From: Massospora cicadina
Taxonomy: Eukaryota > Entomophthoromycota > Entomophthoromycetes > Entomophthorales > Entomophthoraceae
DNA length: 64,000 nt
Direction of reading: 5' to 3'
Assembly (NCBI GenBank): GCA_022478985.1
Contig: JAKSZP010006619.1
Location: 62,001-126,000, forward strand
Part shown: one piece after another, positions 34,878 through 44,501 of the stretch
How the letters are laid out: every line of letters starts with the position of its first letter
How positions within the stretch are numbered: position 1 is the stretch's first letter
Made by a program: the position numbers and the translations under genes
The notes under the pieces: generated by a model
The model's database searches: none
Seen by the model: only the letters and a program-made list of their open reading frames with translations
What the model was told of the DNA's origin: nothing

Positions 34878-35533
34878 AGGGTGTAGGCAGCCCCTAAGAC
34901 AGTATTTTTGGAAATTCTACCCCCAAGGGGATAAAACGGGAGCTGAAAGTTTAATATTTTTTGATTTTTGAAGTTAGAAATGTTAAACTGGTTATCATAT
35001 AGGCATCTAGAAACAAGTTATAGTATGGGTTAGATTACCTAGAATACTAATGATTTTGACCTATCCATCATTAGTTTTAGATAGAATAGAGAAATATTGA
35101 AGAAGTTTAATCTGAACAACTAACTTAGAATAAAGTTTTTTCACTAGCCTGAGGTGGATAAAGGGGAGGGCAGAATAGTATATTTATACATCATCATCCT
35201 TTATAAATATGGTTTGCATTTGTAGTAGCCTATATGGTTGTAGGCATATCATTAGGGACTTTACATAGATGATCATGTGTTTAGTTGGGGCCAGATATTA
35301 AAGCATCTTTAAGAGCTTCAATAGAATTAAAACAATCAATAATGGTCTACTTTAAAAGACTATCTGGGAAGTACATGTTTGAAAAGATCTGTGTGAAGAT
35401 TGATGACTGTATAATTTAAGAGCTTTGTAACATCACTAGGTAATTTATAAAGTTTTTGATGATGGCCTTGAATTTTCATCACTACTAAACTTATATATAA
35501 AGATGTCATCATTATTTCTTTCTTATATCCTTG
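34878..35533. other. Non-coding stretch
   Basis: No convincing coding frame, RNA or repeat end was found in this AT-rich interval between the G2 LTR and the next Helitron-type end. Confidence 0.5.
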
Positions 35534-36525
35534 TCTATATATATAAATGGATGTTGGTATATATATCTGAACTTTATAGACTCTGACACCGTTTTACTAA
35601 TTGTGATGAAACTTTGGTGAGTTGTTGTGGGCATGCCCATGATGGTTTATGAATTTTAGAACATTATTTTCATAATAAAATAAAAAAGTTTTATATGCAA
35701 GAAATGAAAATCCTACATGTTAATGCTATTCACTTTATTGTTATAGCTGAGCAATTTGGTATTTGGTTGATTTGATATTTTAAATGGTTTTGTTAAGTGG
35801 TTAGTGGTCATTTGGGCTAGTTAGCAAGTTAATCTAAATCAAAACTTTGAATCAAAAATTCCAACTGATTTTAAAGATATCTCCTCTCTCATAATCAGCT
35901 CAGCTCTTGGCTCTTAACTTAGTCACATCTATATATCGACCATGTTTAGCTCACAACACGTTGGTAACTGACTCATTGATACCAATCCAATAGATTCTAC
36001 CATTTACTAAGCTCCACATCGGCTAGAAATCTACTGCCCATATTCATATGTTAAGAATATCAAATTATAGGTTTATAAGCCAAACTCATTCATCTCAACC
36101 TCAACTCATCTCCACCAGTCGCTTAAACCTAAATTGATATTGATCAAACGAGCATTTTGAACTCTAGTATGTTTATAAAATATTAAACAAATTTTTATTT
36201 AAAGTTTTACTGTATAGAGTAATCAAATAGTGAAGTTTTTGATTATTGAAGTACGATTATAAATTGCAAAACTTTTTTCTAGTTGCTTATATACATTTTT
36301 TAGGTTTCGGTTGTTGATAAATTAAGTTGATTTTAGCCAATTGGTGTCTTTGGTTGATTCGATAAGCTCATTTGGGGTCTGGCCGAATGTTTGGTGGTAT
36401 ATTATTTGGTTTGATAAATTTATACCTTCGATTCAGGATTGAATCGATAACTAATTACTTAAACTTATGGGTGCCATCTACCATAATAAAAGCTAACAAG
36501 ATAAACCTAAGCAAAGCTTGGGAAA
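35534..36525 (+). mobile_element. Helitron-type non-autonomous element
   Basis: The 5' end TCTATATATATAAATGGATG is the family start, followed by GACTCTGACACCGTTTTACT. The 3' end is a degenerate hairpin at 36505-36522 (AACCTAAGCAAAGCTTGGG for CCGTAGCGAAGCACGGG). The middle includes a tRNA-like stretch around 35895-35930 (ATAATCAGCTCAGC). There is no coding sequence. Confidence 0.6.
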
Positions 36526-36734
36526 AACGTTTTTGAACTTTAAATCAACCAACAACCAAAAACCACTAACTTACCAAAACCAATTAACTTATCGAATCAA
36601 CCAACACTAATCGCTTACTAAAACTATCAAGCTTATTAACCCTTTCAGTCATTTTCAAAAAAATCATCCGTTTTTTTGGCCTTAAATTTGGCACGAATTT
36701 CTTAGCCGACGTTCACTCTTTTTGCAATCATTTT

Positions 36735-36875
36735 GGTCCTTGTCCGTAACATAAATATCTAGTAGATTTGGTCTTCGTTCGTAACATAAATTTTCGGTAA
36801 ATTTGGTCCTTGTCCGTAACATAATTTTTTGGTAAATTTTGTCCTTGTCCGTAACACGAATATTCGACAAATTTT
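36735..36875. repeat. Four 35-bp tandem units inside the MITE
   Basis: Units begin GGTCCTTGTCCGTAACA and recur at 36735, 36770, 36805 and 36840. They differ by a few substitutions. Confidence 0.75.
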
Positions 36876-36897
36876 GAAATAAATATATGTAAATCTC

Positions 36898-37012
36898 ATT
36901 TTTTTGGACGCATATATGCGTTTTTAGATTTACATACCCCTCAGTTTCTGGACGCATATATGCGTTTTTAGATTTACATCACCCCCCATTTTTTTGAACG
37001 CATATGTGCGTC
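36898..37012. repeat. Three ~45-bp tandem units with ACGCATATATGCGT palindromes
   Basis: Each unit carries the self-complementary ACGCATATATGCGT (starts near 36908, 36952 and, as ACGCATATGTGCGT, 36998) followed by TTTTAGATTTACAT. Confidence 0.7.
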
Positions 37013-37310
37013 GAATGATTGAAAGGGTTAATCAACCTAAACCCACCAATCGCTTGGCAAAACCATTGAAACTATCGAAACAACCGAATATCAAACTGCT
37101 CAGCTGTAATGATATACCGAATACCATGAAAATATATAGCGTTTTCACTTCTTACATATATAACTTTTTATTTTACTATAAGATTAATCCGGCTTCGTGG
37201 TTCATACGGAGCCCTCCCATCTACCTATATCCAAAGTTTCAGAGCTCTACATGCTCTAGTTTTGGCTGGGCATCATGTATACATACACACATACACATTT
37301 GCTTTTACTA

Positions 37311-37835
37311 TCTATATATAAGCAAATGTGTGTGTGTGTTTGTGTGTGCGCGATGCCCAGCCAAAACTAGAGCATGTAGAGCTCTGAAACTTTGGCTATA
37401 GGTGGACGGGAGGGGTTCCGTGTGCACCTCGAAGCCCGAATTTTAATTTTCATAGTAAAGTAAAAAGTTTTATATGTAACAAGTTAAAATTTATATGTTT
37501 TTAATGGAAATCGGTATATTGTTACGGCCGAGAAGTTTGATATTCGGTTGATTCGATAATTTATATGGTTTTGTCGAGCGGGGTTGGTGGTTTAGGGTTG
37601 ATTAAGCTTAACGGTTTTAATAAAGAAGTTAGTGATTGGTTGATTTGATAAGTTAATTGGTTTTGGTAAGTGGTTGGTGATTTTGGTTCTTTCGATACAT
37701 TTAGTTTTGGTTTATGAAGCAATTGGTGATTGGTTGATTTGGTATATTCAACGGTTTTAGCTAAGCGGTTTGGCGGTTTATCAATATGGATTATCTGATA
37801 TTTTAAACACCATACCAAAGCACGGGAATCTTGAT
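37311..37835 (+). mobile_element. Helitron-type copy, right half of the palindrome
   Basis: The 5' TCTATATATAAGCAAATGTG starts directly after an A, as Helitrons insert between A and T. A hairpin-like CCATACCAAAGCACGGG at 37810-37826 is followed by CTTG where CTAG is expected. There is no open gene. With 36535-37310 it forms a head-to-head pair. Confidence 0.6.
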
Positions 37836-38276
37836 GTTAATTTTATATAATCTTAAAAAAAACCTGCCCAATCTGGTTCCCCTAATTATTAAAATACTTT
37901 TGACAAGTTAAGTAGAAGTTGATTTAGTAGTTTGGAAGACATGTCACATACACAATGATTTTAAATATATAGATGTTTTGGGTAGCAGTTTGGTGTTATC
38001 GGATTGATTTGATAGGTTTATTTTATTTGGCCGAGTGGTTGATGTTTTTTGGTCGAATCGACAGGATACAGTTTAGCTTTGGGGGTGATTAGTTATTAGT
38101 TAATTTGATAAGTTCAGTTAGTTTTAGCTGAGTGGTTGATGGTTTTGTTTGCTTCGATTGAGCAATTAAATTTGGCCGATTAGTTATTGCTTAACTATAT
38201 ATAAAATCTAAATTAATCAATTCGAATCACCTGAAATTCTATAGACACCGTAGCGAAGCATGGGCAACTCCGCTAA
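37836..38276 (+). mobile_element. Helitron-type 3' half with intact hairpin
   Basis: The 3' end is the best preserved in this strand: CCGTAGCGAAGCATGGG at 38248-38264, 8 nt, then CTAA at 38273-38276. Upstream GTAGTTTGGAAGACATGTCA and GATGTTTTGGGTAGCAGTTTGG match the complement of 18600-18700 and 41215-41290. The 5' end is missing. Confidence 0.65.
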
Positions 38277-38280
38277 ATAT

Positions 38281-38600
38281 AGATAAAAGTGATTACGCCA
38301 GGACTCGAACAACCGACCTTTTATAAATTTAAGTTTAGAGCCAAAAGCTGAGCCGATTATGCTAGAGCAGGTATTTATAAAGTCAATTGGGTTTTGATTC
38401 AGGTTTAATTTAGATTAACTTGCTAATTAGCCAAATGACCACTAACCACTTAGCAAAATCATTTACAATATCAAATCAACTAAATATCTAACTGCTCAGC
38501 CGTAACTATATACCGACTACCATCGAAAATATATAGGAGTTTCACTTAATGCATATAAAACTTTTTATTTTGAACACAAAAATTAAAATTTTCAATGTAT
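38281..38600 (-). mobile_element. Helitron-type fragment with tRNA-like segment
   Basis: This matches 18830-18896 plus 26966-27220, the uninterrupted form of the LINE target site. On the - strand it reads TAGCATAATCGG, which fits a pol III A box, and about 54 nt later GTTCGAGTCC, which fits a B box. Stems do not fold into a convincing tRNA, so it is called tRNA-like only. Confidence 0.5.
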
Positions 38601-39028
38601 TATTGTATTGTCATTGGAGATACATAAGTGTGTCAAATTTAATAACCTCTAGCTAGTCTAGAAGGTAGTAAAAATCAATCGCAAGATTTGAACATTCCCC
38701 CATCGTGAGGTAAAGAAAAGCAATTAATAATGCTAGTTTTTGGTTTCCACCTTGCAACACTTTAAAAATTATAATTACGGTGCACATAGCTTAACACTGC
38801 ATAAAGTTGCGCCTTACATCATATAATCTGAAATTTCAATCACAACCGCAATGTTTGCTTAATTGATTACCATCAACTTTGACCTTTTATTGAAAATGGG
38901 TAAATGGCTTGTTTTGGCTTCAATTAAGCTGCTATAGTAAACGTTTCTTCTTAATATACTGCTTTAGCGGTCAGAGCAAACTTGCATAAGGCGTTACTCA
39001 ATTTCAAATCTAGCACTTTGTTTTTGCA
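38601..39028 (+). other. 5' flank of the DNase I gene
   Basis: Apparently single-copy within the window. No TATA box could be assigned with confidence. An in-frame TAG at 39011-39013 sets the 5' limit of the coding frame. Confidence 0.45.
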
Positions 39029-39994
39029 ATGGCAAACGGAAGTATCAAAAGTGAAAGTTACTTGCTCGGTGCTTTTAATGTGCAAGCTTTTGGCCTGAAA
39101 AAGTTAGCTGAAGATAGTGATACCGCAAAGAACATCGTGAAGATCCTTCGCCGGTATGATATATGCTTACTCCAAGAAGTACGCGAGGCTGATACTAATT
39201 TAAGTCCTGACGGCTCTAGTCCTCTTCTTACAAAGCTCATCGACAAGGTCTCCACAAAAACGAAAACGTATTCTGGGGTTTTGAGCCCCCAAATTGGGAG
39301 AGGCTCGTACAAAGAAAAATACATCTTTCTTTATCGTTCAGATCTTTTCAAGTTTGTAGAATCTCATTTATTCGACGATAATAATTTTGGTGACGTTTTT
39401 GAAAGAGAGCCATTTTCGGCTCGCTTTTCCTTAATATCTAAGCCTGATTTCCATGTCGCGATTCTTGGTATCCATGTTAAGCCGTCCGATGCTGTCAAGG
39501 AGATAGGTTCTCTTCATCATTGCTTTGAGCAGCTTTCTATTCAATGGTCCCCCAGGGATGAAGTGAAACCGGAAAAGAAGCCTGCTAAAAAGTGGTACCA
39601 TTATTTATTTTCTTGTATATGCCCCACTATTTTCCAAGGACAAGATGAGGCGGTTTCTGCAGAGCTAGGTGCCATGAACAGGGCCAAACTTATTGGGCCT
39701 ATCATTATGGGGGATTTGAACGCCGGGAAAAACTATGTTAGTGATAAGGCAAAGAATCAAATCGAGCTTTATGCAAACAAGGAGAAATACTTGTGGCTTA
39801 TAGGCGACGATGTCGATACAACCGTCGCGAAATCGACCAACTACCCCTATGATAGAATTATTGTTCCTGCGGCGCAATCCATTCATTTCAGGGATGCCAA
39901 ACCGTTTCTTTTCGACACAAAACTCAAGCTTGACACTGAAATGGCCCTTGCAATTTCTGATCACTATCCAGTTGAAGTTCAGCTTATCATTTAG
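39029..39994 (+). CDS. DNase I-family endonuclease
   Basis: A 321-codon intron-free frame; ATG at 39029 is the first Met after an in-frame TAG. DNase I landmarks occur in order: FNVQAFG (16-22), LLQEV with catalytic Glu50, IGRGSYKEKYIFLYRSD (89-105), LGIHVKPSDAVKEI with His149, IMGDLNAGKNYV with Asp229 and Asn231, WLIGDDVDTT (256-265), NYPYDRIIV with Asp275, and ISDHYPVEV with Asp311/His312. These are the metal-binding and acid-base residues of the endonuclease/exonuclease/phosphatase fold, so double-stranded DNA hydrolysis is expected. Unusually there is no N-terminal signal peptide, and a ~50-residue insert (171-222, lysine-rich then KKWYHYLFSCIC) separates His149 from Asp229. Base composition is visibly less AT-rich than the flanks. 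This is the only intact gene found. Confidence 0.93.
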   Translation: MANGSIKSESYLLGAFNVQAFGLKKLAEDSDTAKNIVKILRRYDICLLQEVREADTNLSPDGSSPLLTKLIDKVSTKTKTYSGVLSPQIGRGSYKEKYIFLYRSDLFKFVESHLFDDNNFGDVFEREPFSARFSLISKPDFHVAILGIHVKPSDAVKEIGSLHHCFEQLSIQWSPRDEVKPEKKPAKKWYHYLFSCICPTIFQGQDEAVSAELGAMNRAKLIGPIIMGDLNAGKNYVSDKAKNQIELYANKEKYLWLIGDDVDTTVAKSTNYPYDRIIVPAAQSIHFRDAKPFLFDTKLKLDTEMALAISDHYPVEVQLII

Positions 39995-40933
39995 TTCTGT
40001 GCATTCCTTACTTTGTAGTTTTTAAATTTGGTGTTGTGATATTGTTTTCGTTTTATCAAGAAGATTTTACTTAATCTATAATCGCCGTTTTATTAAAGTT
40101 TGTGTCATTTTATCTTCTATAACCAAACTTTTTGATACATATATTGTTGACCTGAAATCTTTATCTGTAATTTTAATACTATAAAGTTACTTTGGAAAAG
40201 AATTGTAGTTATAATATATTCCTTAGACTTTTTGTTTATAGTCTATCTTTATTTTGTTAGTGAACTAGTTGCAAGAATTTCTTGGGTAGGTGTGGAATTT
40301 AGTAAAGGTGGATTGAAGTATAAATAAGTCTCTGCTTAATGGCCATCCATATTTGGACCAATCTCTGTAGAGTAACTTTTTGAGATTAAGATAAGTTTAC
40401 TCTCCTAAATTTGGTGGTGGTTTTTGTTTAGTATTAAATGCAAATAGTAAACTTATATCTGCTTAATTGATCTAAATACTTATTTAGACACTCAAGTTTA
40501 TTTTGCATAAACATTTATCCAGCGTAATATTGTCAACTTTAAAGGTTAAAACTAAGCAACCTCTAACGATTCGGAGTTTTTTTTGCTTTTTCGCCTTACT
40601 AAGCTAATTTAGTATGTTCAGGACTCAATTTAATTTATTTGGTCTGTGGTAAGTAAACCAATTGGGTTTATCTATATATGAGTTATAATTTTACGATGAT
40701 TTAATGATTTCAAGTGTCAGAGTTTTTGCCAAAATAAGTTTACATGCTAATATCACTAGTTATCATATAAAATGGCTTTAACAAAGGACATTTAATACTA
40801 GTCTAGATATATAACCATTTATATAGTTTTTTATGGATGTCTCTGATTTAGTTTGACAAGATCATGAGGCCCTTCTTACCGACAACTTTGATATAGTTTT
40901 GTATAGTTAACGCTGCTTTTGCCTTATATTATA
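39995..40933 (+). other. 3' flank without a gene
   Basis: AT-rich, no coding frame or repeat end recognised. It ends where the next Helitron-type terminus begins. Confidence 0.5.
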
Positions 40934-41373
40934 CTAGCTGATTTACCCGTGCTTCGCTACGGTGTCTATAAAATTTCAGATTTTCAATTTATTAATTTAG
41001 ATTTTATATTATAGATAAACAAAACCACTCAGCCAAATCTAATTGCTCAATCGAATCAACCAAAAACCACCAACCACTCAGGTAAACCTAACTGAACTTA
41101 TCAAAACAACCAATAACTAATCACCCCTCAAAACTAAACTATGTCCTATTGATTTGAACAATAGCCATCAACCACTTGGCTAAACAAAAAAAACCTATTA
41201 ATCAATCAAATAGCACCAAACTGCTACCCAAAACATCTCTATATATTTAAAATCATTGTGTACGTGACATATCTTCCAAACTACTAATTCAACTTCTACT
41301 TAACTTGCCAGAAGTATTTTATTAATTAGGTGAACCAAATTAGACAGGTTTTTAAAATATATAAACCTAACAT
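40934..41373 (-). mobile_element. Helitron-type element, 3' part
   Basis: On the - strand the 3' end is hairpin CCGTAGCGAAGCACGGG (complement at 40946-40962), 8 nt, then CTAG at 40937-40934, followed by T: a textbook Helitron terminus. Interior sequence to 41330 matches 18373-18720. Confidence 0.7.
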
Positions 41374-41875
41374 CCAGATACCCGTGCTTCGCTACGGTAT
41401 TTAGTTTATCAGATGATAAGCTCACATTGTAGCCTATAGGCTGTGCCAGCACTATTCTCGAACCACTCGGACTAAAAGCTTCACTGTTGCCCTCGTGGCT
41501 GGTGAGCTGATTATCCTAACTACTTAATCCACTTTAAACTCTAATACTGATTTTTGTTGAATTTTAGTTGAGCAATTTGGTGAACTCTGAGATAATATTT
41601 GCCAATTCTCACCCACTCACCCAAATAGATTAAACTTATTAGACTCGATTAGTTTCAGGTAAGCAATTTGTTGAATTATTCAATAATAATTATCAATTCT
41701 CACCCACTCACCCAAATAGATTGAACCCATCAGGCTTGATAGTTTCGGATTCGATCTTATTTGCCAATTCTCACCCACTCACCCAAATAAATTAAACTTA
41801 TTAGACTCGAAGGTTTCAGATGTCAGTCAGTCAGTCAATAAGTCAGTACGTCAGTGAAAATTTTTTAAGTAGATG
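41374..41875 (-). mobile_element. Short Helitron-type element with tandem units
   Basis: A second 3' hairpin (complement CCCGTGCTTCGCTACGG, 41381-41397) precedes CTGG at 41377-41374, a CTRR end. The body carries a tRNA-like segment (41430-41530) and three ~75-bp near-repeats with CCCACTCACCCAAATAGATT, and ends in TCAG repeats near 41820-41855. The same body without a hairpin is at 17967-18340. Confidence 0.55.
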
Positions 41876-42075
41876 CCCAATATACTACTCTAAAAACTGC
41901 TTTACTTTTTGGTAGATGGAAAAATCATATTTTTAGTTTTATAAAAAAGATTGTGCAATATATTTCATGCATAACACTAGATTCTATGTTCTAAGTGCTT
42001 GTACTCTAGATAAATAAATTGTTAATAATATAGTAAGTCAAAATTTCTTGGCCAGAATAAAGCTTTCTATTTTTT

Positions 42076-42360
42076 TTAAATTTTTATTCGAGGTGGGCCG
42101 ACCTGGGGACGATACCGCACCGATGAGGGGAAGTGAAGAAAATGGGAAAGGAGGATAAAACCTGGAAAACCTCCATGCGCGGCGTATGATAGGCCAGGAA
42201 CTCCATGGACCGCCTTTGCTATTCGCTATCTCGGTTCGGGGCATTGGTGCGCAACGCCAACACAGTCATAATCGTCCCCTACCCAAAGTTCACTACCGGG
42301 ATCGAACTCGGGGAGGCAGCGGTAGAGGTCCCTACTCTACCACTGGGGTATCCTCCCCTT
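42076..42360 (-). mobile_element. tRNA-derived SINE
   Basis: It is flanked by a perfect 16-bp direct repeat AAGCTTTCTATTTTTT (42060-42075, 42361-42376). The - strand head is tRNA-like: A-box-like TACCCCAGTGG and B-box GAGTTCGATCCC separated by tRNA-like spacing (~43 nt). A ~200-bp tRNA-unrelated body and an A-rich tail (complement of the T-run at 42076 on) follow. This is the standard architecture of a pol III-transcribed SINE moved by a LINE. GC content is far above the surroundings. Confidence 0.85.
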
Positions 42361-42376
42361 AAGCTTTCTATTTTTT

Positions 42377-42881
42377 AGTTGTATAAAATTTACTTCTGCA
42401 TTTCAAGAAAGCATCATGTACATTGTATGATTTAAGGTGCAAAAGTGTTTTTATTCAGATGGTTAGCTTTCATTTTTTCTTTTAAGGAAAAGTAAACCTT
42501 TTTAAACATCTAATATCTAGTTCTATAGTTTTATTGTACAAATTATAGCTCTGAAACTTTAAAGCTATTGTTGCATTAATTGTGAGAACAAAGTTAGTGG
42601 ATTTACCAGATTGGTGTATCCCCCTTTAGGTTGGGACCACCTAGTGCTAAAAAAGTTAGTATGTTTACCTTTTCTTAGTCTACATTATGCTCTATTTATG
42701 ATAATTTAAAAGTATTTATTCTGTCTCTAAAGCTTATATAGTATTTACAGTTATCAATAAAGATGTCTTGATGGTTTGATAGCTATAAGATGATATAATA
42801 TATAAATTTACCATGAGGACTAGCTTGAGAAATCAGATATCTAGTTTTATGTAGAGAATATTATAAATTGTTGGGGAGACC
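42377..42881. other. Non-coding stretch with a 42-bp dispersed repeat
   Basis: No gene. The repeat at 42613-42654 (GGTGTATCCCCC, TAGGTTGGGACCACC, A-run) matches 311-352 with two or three changes. Confidence 0.55.
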
Positions 42882-43055
42882 TGTCATGGTTAAATGATAT
42901 AATTGTGGGAGTGGATTGTAAGGATAAGGAGGAGATGAGCCAGGCTAGAGGAGTCAAGTTGGCCACCCTTTCTGACCTTATATACACCGTGGATAAACGC
43001 TGGGTTAATGCCAAAAATGCCTAGGTTTACCCCAGGAATTGTGATGGGGTCCAAG
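42882..43055 (+). repeat. Fragment of a G3-type LTR
   Basis: It starts TGTCATGGTT and contains a frame reading VKLATLSDLIYTVDKRWVNA, clearly related to the LTR-encoded pol tail of G3 (VKLQDLPDLKHTLDQRWVQA). Similarity fades after about 43055; 43056-43790 shows nothing recognisable. Confidence 0.45.
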
Positions 43056-43790
43056 ATACTATATTGATAGGGCTGAAGACAACCTGTTATAGTTTAAATG
43101 AGGATAGTTTGTTACATCTAACTTTCAAAGTGTGGATTAAATCTTCTTACTAGTTTTATTGTACCTAAAATGGTAATATTCAGCTAGTATCAAACTCTCA
43201 GGTTTGCACATACTCAAGTTATAGGACTATCAGCAATGGTAGTTATCAGACAATTAGATATTTGACTAGTTTGTAAGAATGTTCCAGCACCAAATATTTT
43301 AGCAATTATTATTAAGTCTGTGTCAAAGTCTCAGTGGATTTTTCTCACCCAGAGTGGTAATTTTACTCCCATATTCAGCCAAATAGATCTTACCAATATG
43401 ATGAGGTCACTCTAAACCTTCAGTGGATAAGGTGCACTGATGTGGAATTTTACCCCCATGCCAACTTGAATTTGGTTCAACTTTATAAGGAAAACAACCC
43501 TCTTTTATAGATCTGAAGAGGGCTCAGGGGAAAAAATTTCATCAGCCAATCATCAATTAAGACCTCCAGGAATTGGCTAAACTCAGAATACCCTCAAGGC
43601 AGCTAAATAGGGAGGTTATATTAAGATGCTCCCCCATGATTATATCATTCTAGCTGTCAATTTAATTCTTAATTTCAAGCCTTACCAACGTTAAAAGATT
43701 CTCAATAGGGCAGATAGGATTAGTCATCATTTAGCCAAATTGAGATGCCCTCTGCTTAACTTAAATTTCATTGCATCCCCTTATTAGTCT

Positions 43791-44501
43791 TATTAAATTC
43801 TGAGGATTGCTCTCTTGATAAAATAAATCCTGCATGTATATTTGGAAAAAGTTTGGCTGAAAGATCCTCTTTTAGCCATTGTCTTAAGGTATTTTGACTG
43901 TTCAAAAACTCACCAGGCATATCTAAAATAGTGTGACTCTTCTGGTCAATTTTGGGCTAATTTCTCTCTTTGGATTTGGGAACTTCTACTGATGCAGATA
44001 ACAATACAAGTTTGAGATTTCTGCTCTAACAGCTTGTTGACACTCTAAAAAGGAATCAACTTTGATAAAAAACTAGATAAAGAGAATTAAATAAAGATAT
44101 CCTTTTATTTGGAAATATAAAGTGATAATCTTATTTGATGCTATTTTCATTAAGCCAGGCACTAGTATTTATACCTCTAGAGCATCTCCTAGCCAAACTT
44201 CAAGCATGCAATTTCCACAGATATTGTTTTCCACCTCAGTTCAGCCCTTGAACTGACACAAATGATGATCTTTTACTAGAACTATTGGTGGCAAGATATT
44301 CTCAAAAATTGGAAAGGTTTCAGGTACAAAAATCATAACTCAAATGTGCAAAATTATCCCAAGATCAGCTTGATTTGAGTTTTTTTCATACAGCTGGAAA
44401 CATACAGCTTCTGGAAAGATTTGCATTAATTTAAAGCAGATGAATTACCCCTAATTGGGATTTTGAAAGTCCTCACAATAGCACTAGGTACTCCCACTTG
44501 G
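43791..44501 (-). repeat. Solo LTR L2, second copy, distal part
   Basis: The - strand alignment with 32190-33296 covers its 3' two thirds, including the TATA-like TATAAATACTAG complement near 44170. The LTR is cut at 44501 by the G3 insertion and resumes at 50529. Outer flanks AGTCT (43786-43790) and ATTCT (51261-51265) differ at one base and may be its target duplication. Confidence 0.65.

Larger units (their letters stand above)
36640..37027. mobile_element. piggyBac-like MITE
   Basis: Terminal inverted repeats CCCTTTCAGTCATT and AATGATTGAAAGGG (one internal mismatch) are flanked on both sides by TTAA (36636-36639, 37028-37031). A TTAA target duplication with CCCT-type ends is diagnostic of piggyBac-superfamily elements. 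At 388 bp it has no transposase. The mirror Helitron copy (around 37588-37605) shows the equivalent sequence without an insert. The interior is almost all short tandem repeats. Confidence 0.8.
36535..37310 (-). mobile_element. Helitron-type copy, left half of a palindrome
   Basis: This is the mirror image of 37311-37835. The innermost ~115 bp per arm (37190-37304 against 37319-37438) are nearly perfect, including GATGCCCAGCCAAAACTAG and GCTCTGAAACTTTGG. Outside that the match continues at lower identity to about 36540, interrupted by the 388-bp MITE. The 3' hairpin of this copy has been lost. Confidence 0.6.

Noticed and set aside
36682..36957. A - strand frame with repeated VTDKD and LRTRTKF units
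   Set aside because: It is a reading of the 35-bp tandem repeats (35 is not a multiple of 3), so it cannot be a conserved repeat protein.
37321..37355. TG-rich run near the palindrome centre, considered as a microsatellite-only feature
   Set aside because: Its mirror on the other arm shows it belongs to the Helitron-type 5' end rather than being an isolated simple repeat.
38281..38375. Possible tRNA gene on the - strand
   Set aside because: A and B boxes fit but acceptor, T and anticodon stems do not pair convincingly, and related copies are scattered in Helitron-type repeats.
42038..42244. A - strand frame with RIAWRFSRFYPP-like composition
   Set aside because: It lies within the SINE body and crosses its poly(A) end; SINEs do not encode protein.
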